Assembly (NCBI RefSeq): GCF_022898935.1
Contig: NZ_JALIRP010000001.1
Location: forward strand, 558,001-622,000
DNA: 64,000 nucleotides
Reading direction: 5' to 3'
Source: Paenibacillus mangrovi
GTDB lineage: Bacteria; Bacillota; Bacilli; Paenibacillales; Paenibacillaceae
The notes beneath the pieces are model-generated. The model made no database searches. It had not been told where the DNA came from and saw only the letters and a program-made list of their open reading frames with translations. Both the position numbers and the translations under genes were made by a program. Of this stretch, positions 26,752-38,100 are shown piece after piece (position 1 is the stretch's first letter; the number at the start of each line of letters is the position of its first letter).

Positions 26752-26799
26752 ATATAAGAGGAGCGGCATCTGTATGATACTGCTTGGTTATATCTAAGA
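26748..26799. repeat. Imperfect inverted repeat in the rpsB-tsf gap
   Basis: TTAAGATATAAG and GGTTATATCTAAG form a near-palindromic pair around a 25-base loop, just after the T-run of the upstream hairpin. The left arm CTTAAGATATAAGA-like sequence recurs at 27698-27711 in the next gap, hinting at a small repeat family. Confidence 0.4.
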
Positions 26800-26872
26800 G
26801 CAAAGTACCGCGAAAACCGCGGCGCTGGCAAAACTAAAAATTAAATGAACAACTTTTTGGAGGGAATATTCC

Positions 26873-27523
26873 ATGGCAGTTAGTGCTAGTGCGGTAAAAG
26901 AGCTTCGTGAAAAAACAGGCGCAGGTATGCTGGATTGCAAAAAAGCGCTTGAAGAAGCAAATGGCGACATCACCAAAGCAATTGAAGTTCTTCGTGAAAA
27001 AGGTCTTGCTGCAGCAGCTAACAAAGCTGGACGCGTAGCAACCGAAGGTGTTGTTGAATCTTACATCCATGGCGGCGGACGTATCGGCGTTCTCGTTGAA
27101 ATCAACTGCGAAACTGACTTCGTGGGCAAAACGGATCAATTCAAAGAGTTTGCACGCGACATCGCAATGCATATCGCAGCTTCTAGCCCTCGTTACGTAG
27201 CGCGTGAAGAGGTGCCTGCAGAAGAAATCGAGAAGGAAAAAGAAATTTTGAAGGCTCAAGCTTTGAACGAAGGCAAGCCTGAAAAAATCGTTGAAAAAAT
27301 GGTTGAAGGCCGTATCGGTAAATACTATGAAGAGTTCTGCTTGCTTGAGCAGCCATTCATTAAAGATCCGGACAAAACCATCGCTACGCTGCTGAAAGAA
27401 AAAATCAGCACGATCGGCGAAAACATCTCGATCCGCCGCTTTGTTCGTTACGAGCTGGGCGAAGGCATGGAGAAAAAAGTGGATAACTTCGTTGAAGAAG
27501 TTATGGCTCAAGTTAAAAACTAA
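26873..27523 (+). CDS. tsf: Translation elongation factor Ts, short form
   Basis: 216 residues. ATG 26873 follows TTGGAGGG. The N-terminal UBA-like domain has [20 protein letters not shown]. One core subdomain follows with [20 protein letters not shown], then [40 protein letters not shown] and the end [22 protein letters not shown]-Ts reloads EF-Tu with GTP. B. subtilis and E. coli EF-Ts are about 290 residues with two core subdomains. This one has a single core subdomain, as in the roughly 196-residue Thermus protein. Confidence 0.96.
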   Translation: MAVSASAVKELREKTGAGMLDCKKALEEANGDITKAIEVLREKGLAAAANKAGRVATEGVVESYIHGGGRIGVLVEINCETDFVGKTDQFKEFARDIAMHIAASSPRYVAREEVPAEEIEKEKEILKAQALNEGKPEKIVEKMVEGRIGKYYEEFCLLEQPFIKDPDKTIATLLKEKISTIGENISIRRFVRYELGEGMEKKVDNFVEEVMAQVKN

Positions 27524-27570
27524 GCATTTGATCGGCGCAGTTTATACGCCTGAATAAATAGTGTACAATA

Positions 27571-27604
27571 AAGAGCGGAACACGCCAGTGTTCCCTCTTT
27601 TTTC
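27571..27604 (+). terminator. Strong Rho-independent terminator after tsf
   Basis: AAGAG-c-GGAACAC, loop GCCA, GTGTTCC-CTCTT, then T-run. The stem has about 12 pairs with one bulge. It ends the rpsB-tsf transcript and isolates pyrH. Confidence 0.88.
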
Positions 27605-28568
<964 letters not shown>

Positions 28569-28569
<1 letters not shown>

Positions 28570-29123
28570 TGCCCCAAACGGTAAAAAAGCACGCGGAAGA
28601 ACGCATGGAAAAAGCAATCTCCGCTTTGAAAAGAGATTTGGTAACGCTGCGCGCCGGACGCGCGACTCCAGCCCTTTTGGACCGGATTCAGGTGGAATAC
28701 TACGGAGCGATGACTCCACTGAACCAACTGGCTAACATTAATACTCCAGATACGCGTACGCTGATGATTCAGCCTTGGGATAAATCCTCGATGTCTGACA
28801 TCGAGAGAGCGATCATGAAATCTGATCTTGGACTTACCCCTGCGAATGACGGGACTACCATCCGTCTTGTTATTCCGCCACTGACCGAGGAACGCCGTAC
28901 GGAACTGGTGAAAATGACCAAGAAGTTCGGTGAAGAAGCAAAAGTGGCTATCCGCAATATCCGCCGCGATGCGAATGACGACATCAAAAAAATGGAAAAA
29001 ACTGATATATCTGAAGATGAATCCCGTCGTCACCAGGACGATATCCAGAAAACGACGGATAAATTCATCGCGGAAGTCGACAAAGTGCTCGTAGCTAAAG
29101 AAAAAGAGATCATGGAAGTATAA
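28569..29123 (+). CDS. frr: Ribosome recycling factor
   Basis: 184 residues, the standard length. Domain I helix starts [20 protein letters not shown], with the conserved [19 protein letters not shown]; further blocks are [18 protein letters not shown] and [16 protein letters not shown]. It splits post-termination ribosomes with EF-G. It shares its first base with the pyrH stop. A terminator-like hairpin follows. Confidence 0.96.
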
Positions 29124-29169
29124 GAGACTTGCGGCCCCTCCTATTATGGTGGGGTTTGTGTCTTTTTTT
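29122..29169 (+). terminator. Terminator-like hairpin after frr
   Basis: AGAC..CCCC and GGGG..GTCT form a bulged stem with wobble pairs, followed by seven T residues. It lies in the 72-base gap before uppS and may be partial, because uppS has no obvious promoter of its own. Confidence 0.55.
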
Positions 29170-29195
29170 GCAGAAACCCGCATGGAGGAACTAGA

Positions 29196-29963
29196 ATGAT
29201 CAAACGAGTTCGATCGTGGTGGACACGTGAAAACAATATTCAGCCGCCAGAGCGATCAATGGACAATGTTCCTGAGCATGTCGCCATTATTATGGACGGT
29301 AATGGACGCTGGGCGAAAAGCCATGGACTGCCGCGCTTTATCGGGCATAGAAATGGAATGAAGGCCGTAAAACGGACCACGATTGCCGCCGATAAGCTGG
29401 GAATTAAGTATTTGACGATGTATGCCTTTTCGACAGAAAACTGGAAGCGTCCAAAGGATGAAGTCGATTTTCTGATGCGTCTGCCGCAGGAATTTCTGGC
29501 TATCGAGCTGGATGAACTGATCGAGAAAAATGTGCAGGTTCGGATGATGGGTGACCGTGAAGGACTGCCTTCCTATACCATAAGCGCCATGGAAGAAGCT
29601 GTGGAGCGCACGAAAAACAATGACGGGCTGGTGCTTAACTTTGCGCTCAACTACGGCAGTCGTAAGGAAATCACTGACTGCATGCGTGAGCTCGGACGTC
29701 AGATTCAGTCAGGCGCTTTGGACCCGGCCGACATTTCGCCGGAAATGCTGGATCGTTATATGCTTTCCAGCGGAATACCGGATCCAGACTTGATCATACG
29801 CACCAGCGGAGAGATGCGGATCAGCAATTTTATGCTGTGGCAGATGGCTTACAGCGAAATGTGGTTTACAGATGTTTACTGGCCTGATTTCAATGAACAA
29901 CACTTATATGAAGCGGTCGCTGAATACCAGCGCAGAACACGGCGGTACGGCGGCCTTACTTAG
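29196..29963 (+). CDS. uppS: Undecaprenyl pyrophosphate synthase (isoprenyl transferase)
   Basis: 255 residues. Catalytic Asp34 sits in AIIMDGNGRWAKSHGLPR. Other cis-prenyltransferase blocks are FIGHRNGMKAVK, YLTMYAFSTENWKRP and DLIIRTSGEMRISNFMLWQ. It makes the C55 carrier lipid for cell wall synthesis from IPP and FPP. It is followed by cdsA and dxr, so isoprenoid and phospholipid precursor genes sit together as in Bacillus. Confidence 0.96.
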   Translation: MIKRVRSWWTRENNIQPPERSMDNVPEHVAIIMDGNGRWAKSHGLPRFIGHRNGMKAVKRTTIAADKLGIKYLTMYAFSTENWKRPKDEVDFLMRLPQEFLAIELDELIEKNVQVRMMGDREGLPSYTISAMEEAVERTKNNDGLVLNFALNYGSRKEITDCMRELGRQIQSGALDPADISPEMLDRYMLSSGIPDPDLIIRTSGEMRISNFMLWQMAYSEMWFTDVYWPDFNEQHLYEAVAEYQRRTRRYGGLT

Positions 29964-29983
29964 CCTGATGGAGGAGAGAATCG

Positions 29984-30784
29984 TTGAAACAACGACTGAT
30001 TACCGGAATTATAGCTGGAGTTGTTTTTTTGGGATTTTGCCTGCTTGGAGGGCTTCCTTACCATCTCATCGTACTGGCGATGGCGATGATCGGTTATTAT
30101 GAATTCGTGCGAATGACTAAGATTTCTCCATTTGGCGGTACAGCGTTGCTTGGTTATCTTGGCGTTCTGATGTTTGTGTTTCCATGGAAGCTGATGGACG
30201 TAGAGTTCCCGCTGTCATGGGCTCAAGGGATCTGGCTGCTCATGTTTTTGTTCATGCTGGTGACGGTCTTAACGAAGAATAAAATCGGAATCCAGCAGGC
30301 AGCCATGCTGTTTTTGGGCGCAGTTTATATCGGAGTCGGCTTTTCTTATATCGCCGGCACCCGGACCACGCCGGACGGGCATGGCTTGTTCTGGACATTC
30401 CTGCTGCTTGTATCTATATGGGCGAGCGATGCGGGAGCTTATTTTGTCGGGAAATGGATTGGCAAAAATAAGCTCTGGCCTGCAATCAGTCCGAATAAGA
30501 CCATTGAAGGCGCGCTTGGCGGCGTGGTCATTTCTATGATCACTGCAGTGGTGTTCTCTCTATTCTCCGGAGGCATTCTGGCCTTTGGACAGGCCCTGGC
30601 GATCGGACTTGCATGTGCGGTAGCCGGACAGCTGGGAGATTTGATACAATCCGCCTACAAACGCGTTTATGGCATCAAGGATTCCGGCACGCTGCTGCCG
30701 GGGCACGGAGGCATTCTGGACCGCTGCGATAGCTGGATCATCGTCTTTCCGTTTGTGCATATCGTGAGCTTGTTGCCTTATTAA
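29984..30784 (+). CDS. cdsA: Phosphatidate cytidylyltransferase
   Basis: 266 residues from TTG 29984, with GGAGGAGAG upstream. About seven to eight membrane helices. The CDP-alcohol synthase region contains SDAGAYFVGKWIGKN, PAISPNKTIEGALGG and the signature KDSGTLLPGHGGILDRCDS with its metal-binding aspartates. The enzyme converts phosphatidate and CTP to CDP-diacylglycerol. It lies 20 bases after uppS and 18 before dxr, so all three are likely cotranscribed. Confidence 0.95.
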   Translation: MKQRLITGIIAGVVFLGFCLLGGLPYHLIVLAMAMIGYYEFVRMTKISPFGGTALLGYLGVLMFVFPWKLMDVEFPLSWAQGIWLLMFLFMLVTVLTKNKIGIQQAAMLFLGAVYIGVGFSYIAGTRTTPDGHGLFWTFLLLVSIWASDAGAYFVGKWIGKNKLWPAISPNKTIEGALGGVVISMITAVVFSLFSGGILAFGQALAIGLACAVAGQLGDLIQSAYKRVYGIKDSGTLLPGHGGILDRCDSWIIVFPFVHIVSLLPY

Positions 30785-30802
30785 AACGAGAGAAGGTTTG
30801 TC

Positions 30803-31942
30803 ATGAAAAAGATTAGCGTGCTCGGTTCCACGGGCTCCATTGGTACACAGACACTGGATGTAGTGGCAAAGCATTCTGACCATTTTCAGATCGATGGTCT
30901 TGCGGCAGGAACGAACATATCTCTGCTCCTTGAGCAGGTAAGACAGTTCAAACCGCGCAAAATTTCCGTTGCAAACCGCGAATTGGCTGAACAGATTAAG
31001 CCGAATGTTCCGGAAGGAACCAAGGTGTATTATGGTGATCAGGGATTGATCGAAATCGCGGCCGGTACAGATGCCGAGATGGTCGTCACAGCCGTGATGG
31101 GCAGTCTCGGACTCCCATCTACACTCGCTGCGATTGAAGCCGGAAAAACGATTGGTCTTGCCAATAAGGAAACACTCGTCACAGCTGGACACATCGTCAC
31201 AGAACTTGCGAACCAAAAAGGCGTGAAGCTGCTGCCAATCGACAGTGAGCATTCCGCTATTTTTCAATGCTTGAACGGAGAGAACCGCCGGGATTTGTCC
31301 AGCATTACACTGACCGCCTCGGGCGGCTCTTTCAGAGACCGGACTCGCGAGGAATTAAAGCACGTTACGGTCGAAGATGCCCTGAAGCATCCGAATTGGT
31401 CCATGGGAGCCAAAATTACGATAGATTCGGCGACGATGGTGAACAAAGGGCTCGAGGTCATTGAAGCCCACTGGCTGTTCGGACTGCCTTATGAGCAGAT
31501 CAACGTACTCTTGCACCCTGAAAGTATTATTCACTCGTTTGTGGAATTCAGAGATACAAGCATCATCGCCCAGTTGGGCAATCCGGATATGCGGGTGCCT
31601 ATTCAGTATGCGCTCACGTATCCGGAGCGGTGGGATTCTCCTTCGCAGCGCCTGTCGCTCGCTGAAGTGGGCAGACTCCATTTCCAAGAAATGGACTTTG
31701 AACGGTTCCCTTGTTTAAGACTGGCATATGAATGTGGTAAAATGGGTGGTACAGCCACAACTGCATTTAACGCTGCCAACGAGGTGGCTGTTGCGCGGTT
31801 TTTGCGCAGGGAGATTTCATTTTTGCAAATTGAGGATATTATCGAAAGAGTGCTTGATCAGCATCACAACATTTCAGTACCTGAACTTGCGGAGATCGAG
31901 GAGTGCGACAAGCGCACCCGGGAAGCCGCATCCAGGCTGTAA
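30803..31942 (+). CDS. dxr: 1-deoxy-D-xylulose 5-phosphate reductoisomerase
   Basis: 379 residues. NADPH-binding motif [13 protein letters not shown] near the N-terminus; [14 protein letters not shown]; metal/substrate site [15 protein letters not shown]; and [18 protein letters not shown]. It makes 2-C-methyl-D-erythritol 4-phosphate, the committed step of the MEP isoprenoid pathway that supplies UppS. Ends with a helical C-terminal domain. A gap of 274 bases follows. Confidence 0.96.
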   Translation: MKKISVLGSTGSIGTQTLDVVAKHSDHFQIDGLAAGTNISLLLEQVRQFKPRKISVANRELAEQIKPNVPEGTKVYYGDQGLIEIAAGTDAEMVVTAVMGSLGLPSTLAAIEAGKTIGLANKETLVTAGHIVTELANQKGVKLLPIDSEHSAIFQCLNGENRRDLSSITLTASGGSFRDRTREELKHVTVEDALKHPNWSMGAKITIDSATMVNKGLEVIEAHWLFGLPYEQINVLLHPESIIHSFVEFRDTSIIAQLGNPDMRVPIQYALTYPERWDSPSQRLSLAEVGRLHFQEMDFERFPCLRLAYECGKMGGTATTAFNAANEVAVARFLRREISFLQIEDIIERVLDQHHNISVPELAEIEECDKRTREAASRL

Positions 31943-32216
31943 ACAGCGCGCGGGGTCTTTTAACCGCAAGGACCCACTCTTCTCCCTTATCTAAAAATGA
32001 CTCAAAAGTGATTCTCTTGTGCGGGGCCGGAGAATAATGATAATCTATATAGACTGAATTGAGAGACGAGCCTAAAGAGCAGCTGTGCTGAACAAAGGCG
32101 AGAGGGCTTAATCATCTATCAGAAGGACAATAATTCATTCTATAAGAATCAATTGCATGATTTGGTTCACAGATTAGGAAACTTCGGTCTCAGACAATAA
32201 AGGGGGATGCGACGAA
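31943..32216 (+). other. dxr-rseP intergenic gap with weak signals
   Basis: 274 bases. A stem GGGTC/GACCC (31953-31975) follows dxr but lacks a proper T-run. TTGTGC and GATAAT (32017-32022, 32039-32044; 16-base spacer) are a possible but weak promoter for rseP. I see no small gene or riboswitch. Confidence 0.3.
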
Positions 32217-33488
32217 TTGGAAATGGTGCAGGTAGTATTCTTGACGGTACTCATGTTTTTCGTCATTGTGACGGTCCATGAGTGGGGGCATTATTATTTC
32301 GCCAAACGTGCCGGTATATTGGTACGGGAGTTTGCGATCGGTTTCGGTCCGAAACTGTTTTCTTATAAACGTGGGGAAACCCAATTCACGCTTCGCCTGC
32401 TTCCTTTTGGAGGCTACGCACGGATGGCCGGTGAAGATCCTGAGCTGGTAGAGATCCACCCGGGACAGACGATTGCCGTAAGGGTGAAAGACGGTGAAGT
32501 GAAGAAGATTTACCTGGATCAGCTGGATAACCGGAAGAACGTGATTCGTGGTGAAGTGGAATTCATTGACTTGACGGACAGCCTCAAAATCCGGATGGAT
32601 GTTGACGGCGAAATCCAGCAGTATCCGATTCATCCGCAGGCGATGCTCGTAACGAAATCCAAAGAAACCCAAATTGCTCCGCGGGATCGCCAATTCGGCA
32701 GCAAGACGGTTGGACAGCGGGCGATGTCTATATTTGCAGGACCGCTGATGAATTTTTTACTGGCGTTTATATTATTCGGGGTTCATATACAGATGGCAGG
32801 CATTCCGCTGGAGAATCCGACGTATGTTCAAATCGGCGAAGTAACAAAAGGCATGCCAGCGGATGAAGCCAATCTGAAAAAAGGCGATATTGTCGAGACC
32901 ATTGACGGCGTCAAGATCGGTGCGGATTACCAGAAGATGATCGATATGACTTCGAAATCTAAAGGCAAACCGATGAAATGGACAATCCGCCGTGGAGATG
33001 AAGTGTTTAATGTCACGTTGACGCCACGGGCCATGGAAGGCCAGGAAGGCGGGAAAGTAGGTATTACGCCTCAGCTTCCAACACGGAAGGCAGGATTCGG
33101 CGAGACAATCACCGGTTCGGGAAAAGCGATGGTTGATACGACCAAAATTATTTTCCAAGGCTTTGGTCAGCTGATTAAACAGTTCAATATGGACGACCTT
33201 GGCGGACCGGTGCGGACCTTTGAAGTGACAGGGCAGATTGCCAAGCAGGGGATTGAACAGCTTACGTATTGGGCTGCGATCCTAAGCTTATATCTTGGAA
33301 TATTCAATCTGCTGCCTATTCCAGCAATGGACGGAAGCCGTCTGGTATTTCTGGGTGTAGAAGCTATACGCGGGAAACCGATTGATCCGAGCCGGGAAGG
33401 CATGGTCCATTTTGTTGGCTTTGCGATGCTGTTCTTATTAATGATTGCAGTAACCTACAATGATATATTACGATTAATCAACGGTTAA
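32217..33488 (+). CDS. rseP: Site-2 intramembrane zinc metalloprotease RseP/RasP
   Basis: 423 residues from TTG 32217, about 9 bases after AAAGGGGGA; ATG 32223 is a close alternative. Zinc motif HEWGH (H21, E22, H25) lies in the first membrane helix, and the third zinc ligand region is NLLPIPAMDGSRL. A PDZ domain (about 195-285) includes MPADEANLKKGDIVETIDGV. The Bacillus homologue RasP cleaves anti-sigma factor RsiW, FtsL and signal peptides in the membrane. Key residues are intact. Confidence 0.95.
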   Translation: MEMVQVVFLTVLMFFVIVTVHEWGHYYFAKRAGILVREFAIGFGPKLFSYKRGETQFTLRLLPFGGYARMAGEDPELVEIHPGQTIAVRVKDGEVKKIYLDQLDNRKNVIRGEVEFIDLTDSLKIRMDVDGEIQQYPIHPQAMLVTKSKETQIAPRDRQFGSKTVGQRAMSIFAGPLMNFLLAFILFGVHIQMAGIPLENPTYVQIGEVTKGMPADEANLKKGDIVETIDGVKIGADYQKMIDMTSKSKGKPMKWTIRRGDEVFNVTLTPRAMEGQEGGKVGITPQLPTRKAGFGETITGSGKAMVDTTKIIFQGFGQLIKQFNMDDLGGPVRTFEVTGQIAKQGIEQLTYWAAILSLYLGIFNLLPIPAMDGSRLVFLGVEAIRGKPIDPSREGMVHFVGFAMLFLLMIAVTYNDILRLING

Positions 33489-33518
33489 TTGATGATACTT
33501 GGGAGGAAATCCATTTTT

Positions 33519-34967
33519 ATGTCAAACGATAAACAATTTGTGACTGAGATTACACCGCAGGGAGAGGATTTTTCCCGCTGGTATATCGATGTTATTAAAA
33601 AAGCAGATCTTATGGATTACTCGCCTGTCCGGGGCTGTATTGTATTCCGTCCGGACGGGTATGAAATTTGGGAGCATATTCAAAAAGAGCTGGACCGCCG
33701 TTTCAAAGAAACGGGGCATCGCAATGCATATTTCCCGCTCTTCATTCCAGAAAGCTTCTTCCAGAAGGAAAAAGAGCATGTCGAGGGCTTTAATCCGGAG
33801 CTGCCTTGGGTAACCGAAGCAGGCGGAGACAAGCTGGAAGAGCGTCTGGCGATCCGTCCGACGTCCGAAACGATGTTTGGACATATGTATTCGAAATGGA
33901 TTCAGTCCTACCGCGACTTGCCTGTACTGATCAACCAATGGGCGAACGTGGTAAGATGGGAAAAACGTACGCTGCCATTCCTTCGTACCAGTGAGTTTTT
34001 GTGGCAGGAAGGCCATACGGCTCATGAGACGGAAGAAGAAGCACGCGAAGAGACGATGAAAATGCTCGAAGTCTACCGTGACTTTGTGGAAGAATATCTG
34101 GCCATTCCGGTTATTACAGGTCAGAAAACGCCATCCGAGAAATTCGCCGGCGCCGTGGATACATTCTCCATTGAAGCCATGATGAAGGACGGACGTGCTG
34201 TACAGGCAGGTACCTCCCACTATCTCGGAACCAACTTCGCGGTTGCTTTTGACATCCAATACTTAAGCCGCGACAACAAGCAGGAATATGTGCATACGAC
34301 CTCTTGGGGTACTAGCACCCGCCTAATTGGCTCGATGATTATGGTGCACGGAGATGACCGCGGTCTGGCATTGCCGCCGAAAGTGGCTCCGACTCAGGTT
34401 ATTATGGTTCCGATTGGACCGCCAAAAACCTGGGAAGCTGTCGTTGGCCGTACGGACGAGTTGTTTGCTGAACTGAAAAAAGCAGGCATCCGCGTTCGCG
34501 TTGACGACCGCAGCGATGTGCGTCCTGGCTGGAAATTCAACGAGTATGAAATGCGCGGTGTGCCGGTACGTCTTGAGATCGGACCACGCGATATGGAAAA
34601 CGGTGTGTGCGTGCTCGTATCCCGGATTACCGGTGAGAAAAAAGTGGTGCAGCAGGCGAATCTTGTTGAAGAGGTTAATACCATGCTGGATCAGGTACAG
34701 CGCGAAATGTTCGACCGTGCCAAGCAGTTTATGACGGATAACTTCTATTCAGTAGATACGCTGGAAGAAATGAAGGCAAGCATGGAAGAAAAACGCGGCT
34801 TCTCTTTGGCTGGTTGGTGCGGCTCTTCCGAATGTGAGAGCAAGGTTAAGGAAGAGACCGGGGCAACAAGCCGGAACATTCCGTTCAGCCCTGCGGAAGA
34901 AAAACACACCTGTCTGGTATGCGGTCAGCCTGCCAAGCATACGGTTGTTTTTGCCAGAGCTTATTAA
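33519..34967 (+). CDS. proS: Prolyl-tRNA synthetase, archaeal/eukaryotic-type short form
   Basis: 482 residues; ATG 33519 follows GGGAGGAAA, while an in-frame TTG at 33489 has no site. Class II core: motif 2 region RWEKRTLPFLRTSEFLWQEG and TAHETEEEA; motif 3 and anticodon-binding domain follow. A C-terminal zinc-ribbon-like domain has CGSSECESKVKEETG and CLVCG, and the protein ends in Tyr (VVFARAY), hallmarks of the archaeal/eukaryotic ProRS class. The roughly 565-residue bacterial form with its INS editing insert is not what lies here, although the gene occupies the usual proS slot between rseP and polC. Confidence 0.94.
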   Translation: MSNDKQFVTEITPQGEDFSRWYIDVIKKADLMDYSPVRGCIVFRPDGYEIWEHIQKELDRRFKETGHRNAYFPLFIPESFFQKEKEHVEGFNPELPWVTEAGGDKLEERLAIRPTSETMFGHMYSKWIQSYRDLPVLINQWANVVRWEKRTLPFLRTSEFLWQEGHTAHETEEEAREETMKMLEVYRDFVEEYLAIPVITGQKTPSEKFAGAVDTFSIEAMMKDGRAVQAGTSHYLGTNFAVAFDIQYLSRDNKQEYVHTTSWGTSTRLIGSMIMVHGDDRGLALPPKVAPTQVIMVPIGPPKTWEAVVGRTDELFAELKKAGIRVRVDDRSDVRPGWKFNEYEMRGVPVRLEIGPRDMENGVCVLVSRITGEKKVVQQANLVEEVNTMLDQVQREMFDRAKQFMTDNFYSVDTLEEMKASMEEKRGFSLAGWCGSSECESKVKEETGATSRNIPFSPAEEKHTCLVCGQPAKHTVVFARAY

Positions 34968-35019
34968 GAAAAAACGTGTTAATATCTGTTCATGTCTGAA
35001 GACATGATTTCAGGAATAG

Positions 35020-35105
35020 AAAATGAGGAGCTTCTGCCAGAAATAGGCCCGGTGTGCTGAGAAACCCGGAAGTTATGACTGGATTCAGAAGCTTTTCATT
35101 TTTAA
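35020..35105 (+). terminator. Candidate terminator between proS and polC with long stem
   Basis: AAAATGAGGAGCTTCTG (35020-35036) pairs with CAGAAGCTTTTCATTTT (35086-35102); all 17 positions pair if two G-U pairs are allowed. The 49-base loop has an inner CCAG/CTGG pairing. The 3' arm ends in a T-rich stretch. A plausible terminator or processing structure. Confidence 0.5.
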
Positions 35106-35162
35106 AAATAAATTTCGTCGATAAATGTTTCATACGCATTAGGGAGCAAGGGGGAAGAGAGC

Positions 35163-38100
35163 ATGGACAAGTCCGACGAGAAGAGAAAACGGTTTGAACT
35201 TCTGATGAAGCAGGGTGAAATCCCCCCCGCACTGATTGATCCTTATTTTTTGGATGGTTATATTGAGCAGGTCGAAACGAGCCGAAGCAATCAGGAGTGG
35301 ATTATCTCCATTATGAAGGAGACGCTGGTGCCTGCCGAGGTGTATCGGAACTTTTGCCTGAAGCTTCGGGATAAGCTGCAGCACATCGCCAAGGTTTCAT
35401 TTATCTTCAAATATGCCCCTTCCGTGGATCCTGAGGAAATTATTCATACGTACTGGAACTTGTTTTTGGAATGGATTCACAGGGAAATTCCTTCGGTAAA
35501 CGGATGGATGGCCCGGGCATCGCATACGCTTGATGGGGATACCCTCATGGTAAACATGACCGATAATACATCTCTTGAGCTTGCACGCAAGAAGCAGATT
35601 GATCAGGCCATTATCCGTTTTTTCAACCAGTATTTTGCCCTTCCACTGCGTGTCAAAGTTCAAGCCGGTGAAGTTAGCCGGGATGCGTATGAGGAATTTG
35701 AACAGAAAAAGCTGCAGGAAGAGCGCGAAGTAATTCAGAAGATGATCACCAGCATGGAAGCTGAAGCTCGCAGTGCAGAGGATGACGGTGAAGAGGTACG
35801 GCTTCAAGTTGGTTATGACATCAAGGAACAGCCCGTGCCGATTCAGCAAATTCAGGATGAAGAGAAGAAGATTACGATCCAGGGAACGATATTTGGACTG
35901 GATAGCAAAGAGCTGCGGAATGGCAGCACGTTGTTCATGTTTAATCTGACCGATTTCAGTGATTCTCTACAAATGAAAATGTTTGCGAAAACGAAGGAAG
36001 ATTTGAAGATCATTAGCCTGCTGGCGAACGGCAAGTGGGTGAAAGCCCGCGGACGAGTCGAGTATGACCGCTTTATGCAGATTCCCGAACTCGTGATGAT
36101 TCCTTCGGATCTGGTGGAAGTACAGGCTCCGCCTGTGCGAAAGGACAATGCGCCTGAAAAACGCGTGGAGTTCCATTTGCATTCCACCATGAGTACGATG
36201 GATGCGGTGACACCTGTCGACCAGTATATTAAGACGGCAGCCAAATGGGGACACAAAGCGATCGCGATCACCGATCATGGCGGCGTGCAGTGTTATCCTG
36301 ACGCGGCCAAGGCGGCGAAAAAGAACGGCATCAAAATGATCTACGGCGTGGAAGCCAATGTGGTGAACGACTCGGTACCCGTTGTGCTGCAGCCGCAGCC
36401 TATTGAGCTAAAATCGGCTACCTACATTGTATTTGACATTGAGACCACGGGTCTGTCGATTACGAATAACAAAATTACCGAGCTTGCTGCGGTCAAAATG
36501 CGTGAAGGCCAGGAAATTGACCGGTATGCCACATTCGTCAATCCACATGAGAAGATTCCATATCATATCCAGCAGTTGACGAATATTACAGATGAAATGG
36601 TCAAGGATGCTCCGGATCTTGAACCGGTCCTGCAGGAGTTTGTTAAATTTATCGGCGACGGCATACTCGTAGCCCATAATGCGCGGTTTGACGTAGGCTT
36701 CATACAGGCATCATTGAAGGAATACGGCATGCCGCTACTGGAGAATCCGGCGCTTGATACCCTTGAACTCGCCCGCTTGCTTCATCCGGGAATGAAAAAT
36801 CACCGGCTGAATACCCTTGCGGATAAATATAAAGTACTGCTCGAGAGCCATCACCGGGCAATTGACGATACCCTTGCGCTCGCAGGTATTCTGAACGGAC
36901 TTTTGGCTGATGCCGAGAAGCTCAAGGGGCTCACAATGCTCGACCGGTTAAATGACTACGTCGGCACGGATCTTTCCAACACCCGCCCGTTCCACTGCGG
37001 TATCTATGCGCTCAATATGACGGGCAAGAAAAATCTCTTTAAGCTCATCTCCATGTCGCATACGGAATACTTTAAGCGCGTGCCCTGCATTCCGAAATCC
37101 AAGCTGGTTGAGATGCGCGAAGGTCTTCTGGTTATTTCAGGCTGCGAGAAGGGCGAGTTCTTCGAAACCGTATTGAACAAAACGGTGGAAGAGGCTATGG
37201 AGGTTGCCGAGTTCTACGACATATTGGAGATTCAGCCGCTGACCATGTATATGCATTTGGTGGACAAAGGACTGGTAGGAAGTCCGACTGAACTGAAGAC
37301 GGCAATGAAGACTGTTTGCGATATTGGTGAAAAGCTGAATAAGCCGGTCATTGCCACCGGCAACGTGCATTATCTGGATCCACGGGACAAGCTATTCCGT
37401 GATATTACGATCCATGGCATTACCGGGTTCAGCCCACTGAAGGATATCCGCAAGCCGGATGCGCATTTGCGTACCACGGATGAGATGCTGGAGGAATTTG
37501 AGTTCCTGGGTAAGGAGAAGGCCATGGAGGTTGTTATCAAAAACACCAATGATCTGGCTGACCGCTTTGAGGAGCTGGAATTGTTCCCTGACAAGCTCTT
37601 TACTCCGATCATTGAGGGCGCGGATGATGAAATTCGTAATACCTGCTATGATACGGCCAGATCTATATACGGCGAAGAACTTCCTGAGGTGGTTGTTGCA
37701 CGCCTGGAGAAAGAACTTGAGCCGATTATTAAATACGGCTTCTCGGCCAACTATCTGATCTCGGAACGCTTGGTTAAGAAGTCGAACCGAGACGGCTATC
37801 TGGTAGGCTCTCGGGGTTCCGTCGGTTCTTCTGTCGTCGCGACGTTCCTTGGCATCTCGGAGGTTAACCCGCTTCCGGCGCACTATATATGCAAGAATGA
37901 GGAATGCAAATACAGTGAGTGGTTCCTTGACGGCAGCGTGCCGAGCGGATTCGACCTTCCGGACAAAACCTGTCCAAAATGCGGAAGTAATTTGAAGGGC
38001 GAAGGCCAAGATATACCTTTTGAGACCTTCCTCGGCTTTAAAGGGGACAAGGTCCCCGATATCGATCTTAACTTTTCGGGTGAATACCAGCCGCATGCGC

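Noticed and set aside
26801..26830. GTACCGCG-like string suggesting a T-box antiterminator
   Set aside because: The gene downstream is tsf, not an aminoacyl-tRNA synthetase or amino-acid gene, and the specifier and antiterminator stems of a T-box are missing.
27541..27569. TTTATA-17-TACAAT as a pyrH promoter
   Set aside because: The start would fall inside the strong tsf terminator stem, so it is unlikely to serve pyrH.
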